Below are positions 11,770-15,016 of a stretch of 15,016 nt of DNA, in pieces. Every line of letters begins with the position of its first letter. Position 1 is the stretch's first letter. The translations under genes were made by a program, and so were the position numbers. Source of the stretch: Minisyncoccota bacterium (GTDB lineage Bacteria > Patescibacteriota > Minisyncoccia > UBA6257 > 1-14-0-10-40-38); NCBI GenBank assembly GCA_020052135.1, contig JAGVPS010000022.1:1-15016 (forward strand), read 5' to 3'. The notes under the pieces were generated by a model. It was not told where the DNA came from, did no database searches, and saw only the letters and a list, made by a program, of their open reading frames with translations.

Positions 11770-12504
11770 ATGAAACTAAGCTTTGTCATCCCAGCCCACA
11801 ACGAAGAGGCATATTTACCGAAATGCCTTAATTCTATTTTTCGCGAGCTCGACAAGGCTGGAATTACGGCTGAAGTAATTGTGGTAGATAATGCTTCTAC
11901 GGACAGAACTGCGGAGGTGGCAAAAAAATATGAACGCGTGCGCCTCGTATACGAACCTAACCCTGGAGCCAATGGCGCGCGACAAACTGGCGCACAGGTA
12001 GCAACCGGAGATCTTATTGCAAGCCTTGATGCCGACACGATGCTCAACGCATGGTGGCTCGAAAAGGTTTTTCGGGAGTTTGAAAAAAACCAAAAACTAG
12101 TGGCGCTTTCCGGTCCCAATGTGTATTATGATTTACCGCTCCATCTTCGCCTGATTGCGTGGGCGTTTTATCTTTTTGCCTTTCCTGTGTATATGTTAAA
12201 TAATCGAATTCTCAAGCGCGGCGCATCGGTCATGGGAGGGAACGTGGTCATTCGGCGGAGCGCGCTTGAAGCGATAGGGGGATACAACACAAAACTTCTT
12301 TTTTATGGCGATGATACCGACACGGCAACACGGCTTGCTCAAGTAGGAATTGTTAAATTTATGTACCGCTTTACTATCTATTCATCTGGCCGTCGACTTC
12401 GGAAGGAGGGCATTATTCGTACTGGCTTCCGCTATTTGATAAATTATGCATGGATAACGCTTTTTAGACGGCCCTTTACTAAAAAAGCGTCCGTAGTGCG
12501 CTAA
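11770..12504 (+). CDS. GT2-family glycosyltransferase (second of two)
   Basis: The 244 residues carry LSFVIPAHNEEAYLPKCL (3-20), EVIVVDNASTDRT (35-47), the metal site SLDADT (85-90) and the late acidic motif YGDDTDTATRLAQ (179-191). Residues 127-146 (RLIAWAFYLFAFPVYMLNNR) form a likely membrane-associated helix before GGNVVIRRSALEAIGGYN, the common family motif preceding the catalytic acid. Similarity to the upstream gene is of family level rather than recent duplication. Both probably add successive sugars to the same membrane lipid-linked glycan; this is inferred from adjacency. Confidence 0.92.
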   Translation: MKLSFVIPAHNEEAYLPKCLNSIFRELDKAGITAEVIVVDNASTDRTAEVAKKYERVRLVYEPNPGANGARQTGAQVATGDLIASLDADTMLNAWWLEKVFREFEKNQKLVALSGPNVYYDLPLHLRLIAWAFYLFAFPVYMLNNRILKRGASVMGGNVVIRRSALEAIGGYNTKLLFYGDDTDTATRLAQVGIVKFMYRFTIYSSGRRLRKEGIIRTGFRYLINYAWITLFRRPFTKKASVVR

Positions 12505-12518
12505 AAATTAAAAGACGT

Positions 12519-13178
12519 ATGATCGAGCGCTACAAAAATCTATTGCAAGAAAAAAATCTTTGTTGGAGAATATGTATAAGCCTTGTTTTGCTCGTGCTGA
12601 GCTTATTTCTTAATTATTTCGCGGGAATTTATGCGACGGAGAGTGCGAGTAATCCGGTTACTGACATTATTTTGAGCAACATTCCCGTGTTTGATGTAGA
12701 TCTTGTCTTTGTGTACGGATCTATACTCTTTTGGATAGCTGTCTCCATTCTTCTTCTTGCCAACCCGCACCGCGTACCGTTTTCCCTAAAAAGCGTTTCG
12801 CTTTTTATTGTCATACGATCATTTTTTATAACACTCACGCATATCGGCCCCTTTCCCACAAGCATCGCGTCTCCGTCAAACTTCATCTTGAACAAATTAA
12901 CGTTCGGGGGCGACCTTTTCTTTTCCGGGCATACGGGGCTTCCCTTCCTCATGGCGCTTATTTTCTGGAATCACCCCCGACTCCGCTACACGTTTATTGC
13001 AGCATCACTCATCTTCGGAACAAGCGCCATACTCGGACACTATCATTACTCGATTGATGTGTTCGCGGCGTATTTTATAACCTATTCCATTTTCCACATT
13101 GCGAGAACCATGTTCCGCTCCGATCTTCGACTCTTTGAATCCACGTCGGGCGTTCAAGTATGTGGGGTGAAAGAATAG
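12519..13178 (+). CDS. PAP2/sphingomyelin-synthase-like membrane phosphatase
   Basis: The 219 residues form a six-helix membrane protein with phosphatase motifs of the PAP2 C-terminal type: GDLFFSGHTGLPF (131-143, catalytic His138) and LGHYHYSIDVFAAYF (172-186, His176 and Asp180 in the HYSID pattern), preceded by the arginine-bearing helix FIVIRSFFITLTHIGPF (96-112). Such proteins remove or transfer phosphate groups on lipids at the outer face of the membrane; undecaprenyl pyrophosphate or phosphatidate are possible substrates. In this cluster a lipid-carrier recycling role beside DedA and two glycosyltransferases is the most economical reading. It follows the second glycosyltransferase after 14 nt, so it is probably in the same operon. 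The last twenty residues are cytoplasmic and unremarkable. Confidence 0.87.
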   Translation: MIERYKNLLQEKNLCWRICISLVLLVLSLFLNYFAGIYATESASNPVTDIILSNIPVFDVDLVFVYGSILFWIAVSILLLANPHRVPFSLKSVSLFIVIRSFFITLTHIGPFPTSIASPSNFILNKLTFGGDLFFSGHTGLPFLMALIFWNHPRLRYTFIAASLIFGTSAILGHYHYSIDVFAAYFITYSIFHIARTMFRSDLRLFESTSGVQVCGVKE

Positions 13179-13229
13179 CTTTGCTCATGGTCACAACAAT
13201 CCCTTGTGGTGGTTAAATTACGGTATACT

Positions 13230-13235
13230 TATAAT
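13230..13235 (+). promoter_or_regulatory. TATAAT box directly before the GH26-like gene
   Basis: A consensus TATAAT lies 6 nt before the ATG at 13242, so transcription would start at or next to the A of the start codon and give a leaderless mRNA. A second TATACT lies just upstream (13224-13229). No convincing -35 is present. This argues against a GTG start at 13206. Confidence 0.55.
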
Positions 13236-13241
13236 GCTACT

Positions 13242-14384
13242 ATGAAACCCCGAACATTTGTCTTTGCGCTTATCATTCTTATTGCCGGAGTATCACTCGC
13301 GTACGTTATGGAGCGATATCAAACGCGCAGAACACCTCCGCCGCCCATAGTGAATCCCACTCCCCTTTCACGCCCGGGAACTACGCCACCCCCGACACAA
13401 CCGCCAGCGACTCCTCCGTTCACAGATCCTGAACCTGGCGATGGACAAACACCTCCTCCGCCAAGCAGTGGGTTTGTTTTACAATACTCTTTTGCTGATC
13501 TTAAGGATGGAAATCTCGACGGCAAAAAAATCCATTGCTCGGGGCCGCTCTTCACCCCAGCGCACCATGACGCATATCTTGCCGCATTTCCAACCACAAA
13601 AACGTTCATGGTGCGCACCGACATCAACTTCACTGAGACGCGGTTCACCATCGACCAGATGATCACCAATCTCGGCAACGCCTTCGGGAAGTATCCGAAT
13701 GAACTGCCGCTACTCTCGATCCTCTATACGAAGTCCAGCCCGTCCGGAATAACAGGACTCGACGCCCAAGTCGTCGCAGGGGAGTATGACGCCCAGCTGA
13801 AGAAACTTGCCTCTTTTATCAAAGGGTTCGACTCGCCGGTCTTCATCCGTATCGCGAGCGAGTTCAATGGCGACTGGAGCGGATACCACCTGGCGACCTT
13901 CGCTCCCTCTTACCGTCACATTGTTGATGTCTTCGCGGCCGAGGGTGTGACAAACGCGATCTACATGTGGAACTACATGCCGCTCGCACAGCCGTTCGAC
14001 TACCTCGCTTGGTATCCAGGCGACGACTACGTGGACTGGTGGAGCGTCGATGTGTTTGACCTCCACTTCTCGCAATCGAAAGCAAATGCAGAGCTCAAAA
14101 AATTCCTCGCGGATGCAAAGGCGCACGGCAAACCGGTTATAATCCCCGAGTCGGGCCCGGCAACGCTCGGCACGACAGATATAACTGTTTGGGAAAAATG
14201 GTTTGTTCCGTTCTTTGCGCTCATAAATAACGACTCTAATATCAAAGGATTTTGCTATTCGAATGAAGACTTCACTAAAACAACTATTGAACCCACCTGG
14301 AAAAACGTGCAACTGCAAAATTCTCCCATAAAACCGCTCTATCAAGCCGAGCTTCTGAAGCCGCAGTATCTGCATCAGCTTTAG
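13242..14384 (+). CDS. Membrane-anchored GH26-like glycoside hydrolase with proline-rich stalk
   Basis: The 380 residues start with a membrane anchor or signal (MKPRTFVFALIILIAG, then VSLAYVMERY), followed by a Pro/Thr-rich stalk (about 31-77, PPPP, TPPPTQPPATPPF). The rest resembles the GH26 (beta-mannanase-like) TIM barrel: IRIASEFNGDWSGY (202-215, likely acid/base Glu207), IYMWNYMP (240-247), WYPGDDYVDWW (257-267) and KPVIIPESGP (297-306, likely nucleophile Glu303). It should act outside the cell on a beta-linked polysaccharide, its own surface glycan or a host's; the substrate is not evident. Codons for about residues 125-275 end mostly in C or G (AAG, GAG, CAG, ATC), unlike both ends of the gene. 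A gene of the same build follows. Confidence 0.85.
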   Translation: MKPRTFVFALIILIAGVSLAYVMERYQTRRTPPPPIVNPTPLSRPGTTPPPTQPPATPPFTDPEPGDGQTPPPPSSGFVLQYSFADLKDGNLDGKKIHCSGPLFTPAHHDAYLAAFPTTKTFMVRTDINFTETRFTIDQMITNLGNAFGKYPNELPLLSILYTKSSPSGITGLDAQVVAGEYDAQLKKLASFIKGFDSPVFIRIASEFNGDWSGYHLATFAPSYRHIVDVFAAEGVTNAIYMWNYMPLAQPFDYLAWYPGDDYVDWWSVDVFDLHFSQSKANAELKKFLADAKAHGKPVIIPESGPATLGTTDITVWEKWFVPFFALINNDSNIKGFCYSNEDFTKTTIEPTWKNVQLQNSPIKPLYQAELLKPQYLHQL

Positions 14385-14410
14385 CATACTTTTTCTCGAC
14401 TCATGCACCT

Positions 14411-15016
14411 ATGCCAGGCCGCCTACCTTTTCTTAAAATAATAGTGTTGATTCTCGGAGTAGTCGCGATTGGTTTTTTTATCCGATCACTTATCGAAAAT
14501 GGAAAAGGGAGAGCTCCGGAAACGGTAGTTACCCCAGTCCCTCCATCAGGAGTACTAAGCAGACCACCTGAAGGATCCACTCCGCCCTCACCCGTGCCCG
14601 GAGAAGATGATGGCTCTGTGATACCACCTCCAAGCCCAATTCCCACGCCTCCACCTACTCCTGAACCATCACCCACGCCCCCCTCAAACCTTATCTATAA
14701 GTACAATGCAAAATTCGAACCCCCTGATGGTCGCGTGTTGTACGGCATTGGCCCCTGGAAAACGTATGAAGCCAAACTTCTCGCGGCCATTCCCTCCAAA
14801 AAATATTACCCGGCCTCCGAACTCATTTTTATGGATCTCACAGGTTCACGATGGGCCGAAGCAAAAGCAAAATTTCCAAGCACATTAGCAGAGTATGATG
14901 CGGCAGGGGTTATTCCGCACTATGACATTGCCCTTACTGTTGGCACGCCCCTTCCGGCTGACCAAGTAGGGTTGGCCGACCCCCATTTTGGAGTGGACGA
15001 TGACGTGGCAAACTCA
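14411..15016 (+). CDS. Second membrane-anchored, proline-stalked extracellular protein (runs off the right edge)
   Basis: From the ATG at 14411 the frame is open for 202 codons to the window edge. Residues 1-26 are a basic start plus membrane helix (LPFLKIIVLILGVVAIGFF). Residues 35-92 are a Pro-rich stalk (PPSPIPTPPPTPEPSPTPP). A globular domain then begins (NLIYKYNAKFEPPDGRVLYG, later GPWKTYEAKLLAAIPSKKYY). This copies the layout of the preceding GH26-like protein, and the domain may be another glycosidase-type barrel, but its catalytic residues lie beyond the window, so the function is not assigned. It begins 26 nt after the upstream stop, with no Shine-Dalgarno sequence and no terminator between them, so co-transcription is likely. 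Confidence 0.75.
   Translation, partial: MPGRLPFLKIIVLILGVVAIGFFIRSLIENGKGRAPETVVTPVPPSGVLSRPPEGSTPPSPVPGEDDGSVIPPPSPIPTPPPTPEPSPTPPSNLIYKYNAKFEPPDGRVLYGIGPWKTYEAKLLAAIPSKKYYPASELIFMDLTGSRWAEAKAKFPSTLAEYDAAGVIPHYDIALTVGTPLPADQVGLADPHFGVDDDVANS

Noticed and set aside
12009..12014. AGATCT and GGATCC sites as evidence of the restriction specificity
   Set aside because: A few sites in 15 kb are close to chance; neither avoidance nor specificity can be judged.
13206..13241. GTG start 36 nt upstream for the GH26-like protein
   Set aside because: The extension would translate across the TATACT/TATAAT boxes; the ATG at 13242 gives a normal signal/anchor start.
1..15016. CRISPR array
   Set aside because: No regularly spaced direct repeats of 24-40 nt are seen; the short repeats present are palindromic and scattered.

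Overview
The window looks like part of a Candidate Phyla Radiation genome, most likely a Parcubacteria-type Patescibacterium. This rests on: an IF-2 that starts directly at its G domain; genes with almost no Shine-Dalgarno sequences and -10 boxes next to start codons; tRNAs mostly without encoded CCA; a small bacterial SWIB protein; a coiled-coil protein of a kind common in this group; and short palindromic repeats scattered between and inside genes. UGA is used as a stop, so there is no sign of recoding. The lineage is inference from gene content.

Positions 1-4546 lie mainly on the minus strand. They hold the 5' part of a SAM methyltransferase (cut by the window edge), tRNA-Leu(UAA) with a broken upstream duplicate of its 5' end, a small coiled-coil protein, tRNA-Cys(GCA), rbfA, infB and an ATP-grasp ligase. 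infB carries an in-frame copy of a short mobile-looking repeat in its G domain.

Positions 4596-4881 hold a plus-strand tRNA locus with a good promoter. A tRNA-Tyr-like gene is split in its anticodon loop by about 158 nt that contain a complete tRNA-Ser(GCU) gene.

Positions 4895-7240 hold a convergent restriction-modification pair. The endonuclease matches BglII in length and in active-site spacing. The methyltransferase is fused behind a complete LexA-type repressor/autoprotease with HTH, Ala-Gly cleavage site and Ser/Lys dyad. Both promoters carry similar AACCGAA...GGTTA sequences, so the methyltransferase may control both genes and may be switched by self-cleavage. This is the most novel system in the window.

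Positions 7241-10371 hold a frameshifted small ORF, a long terminator hairpin, a small membrane protein, an EamA-type transporter with a suspicious in-frame TAG near its 5' end, a SWIB protein, a tRNA-dihydrouridine synthase and a small helical protein.

Positions 10419-15016 form a plus-strand envelope cluster: DedA family protein, two GT2 glycosyltransferases, a PAP2/sphingomyelin-synthase-like phosphatase, then two membrane-anchored, proline-stalked extracellular proteins. The first has a GH26-like hydrolase domain; the second runs off the window. Together they suggest lipid-carrier-linked surface glycan building, carrier recycling and glycan trimming.
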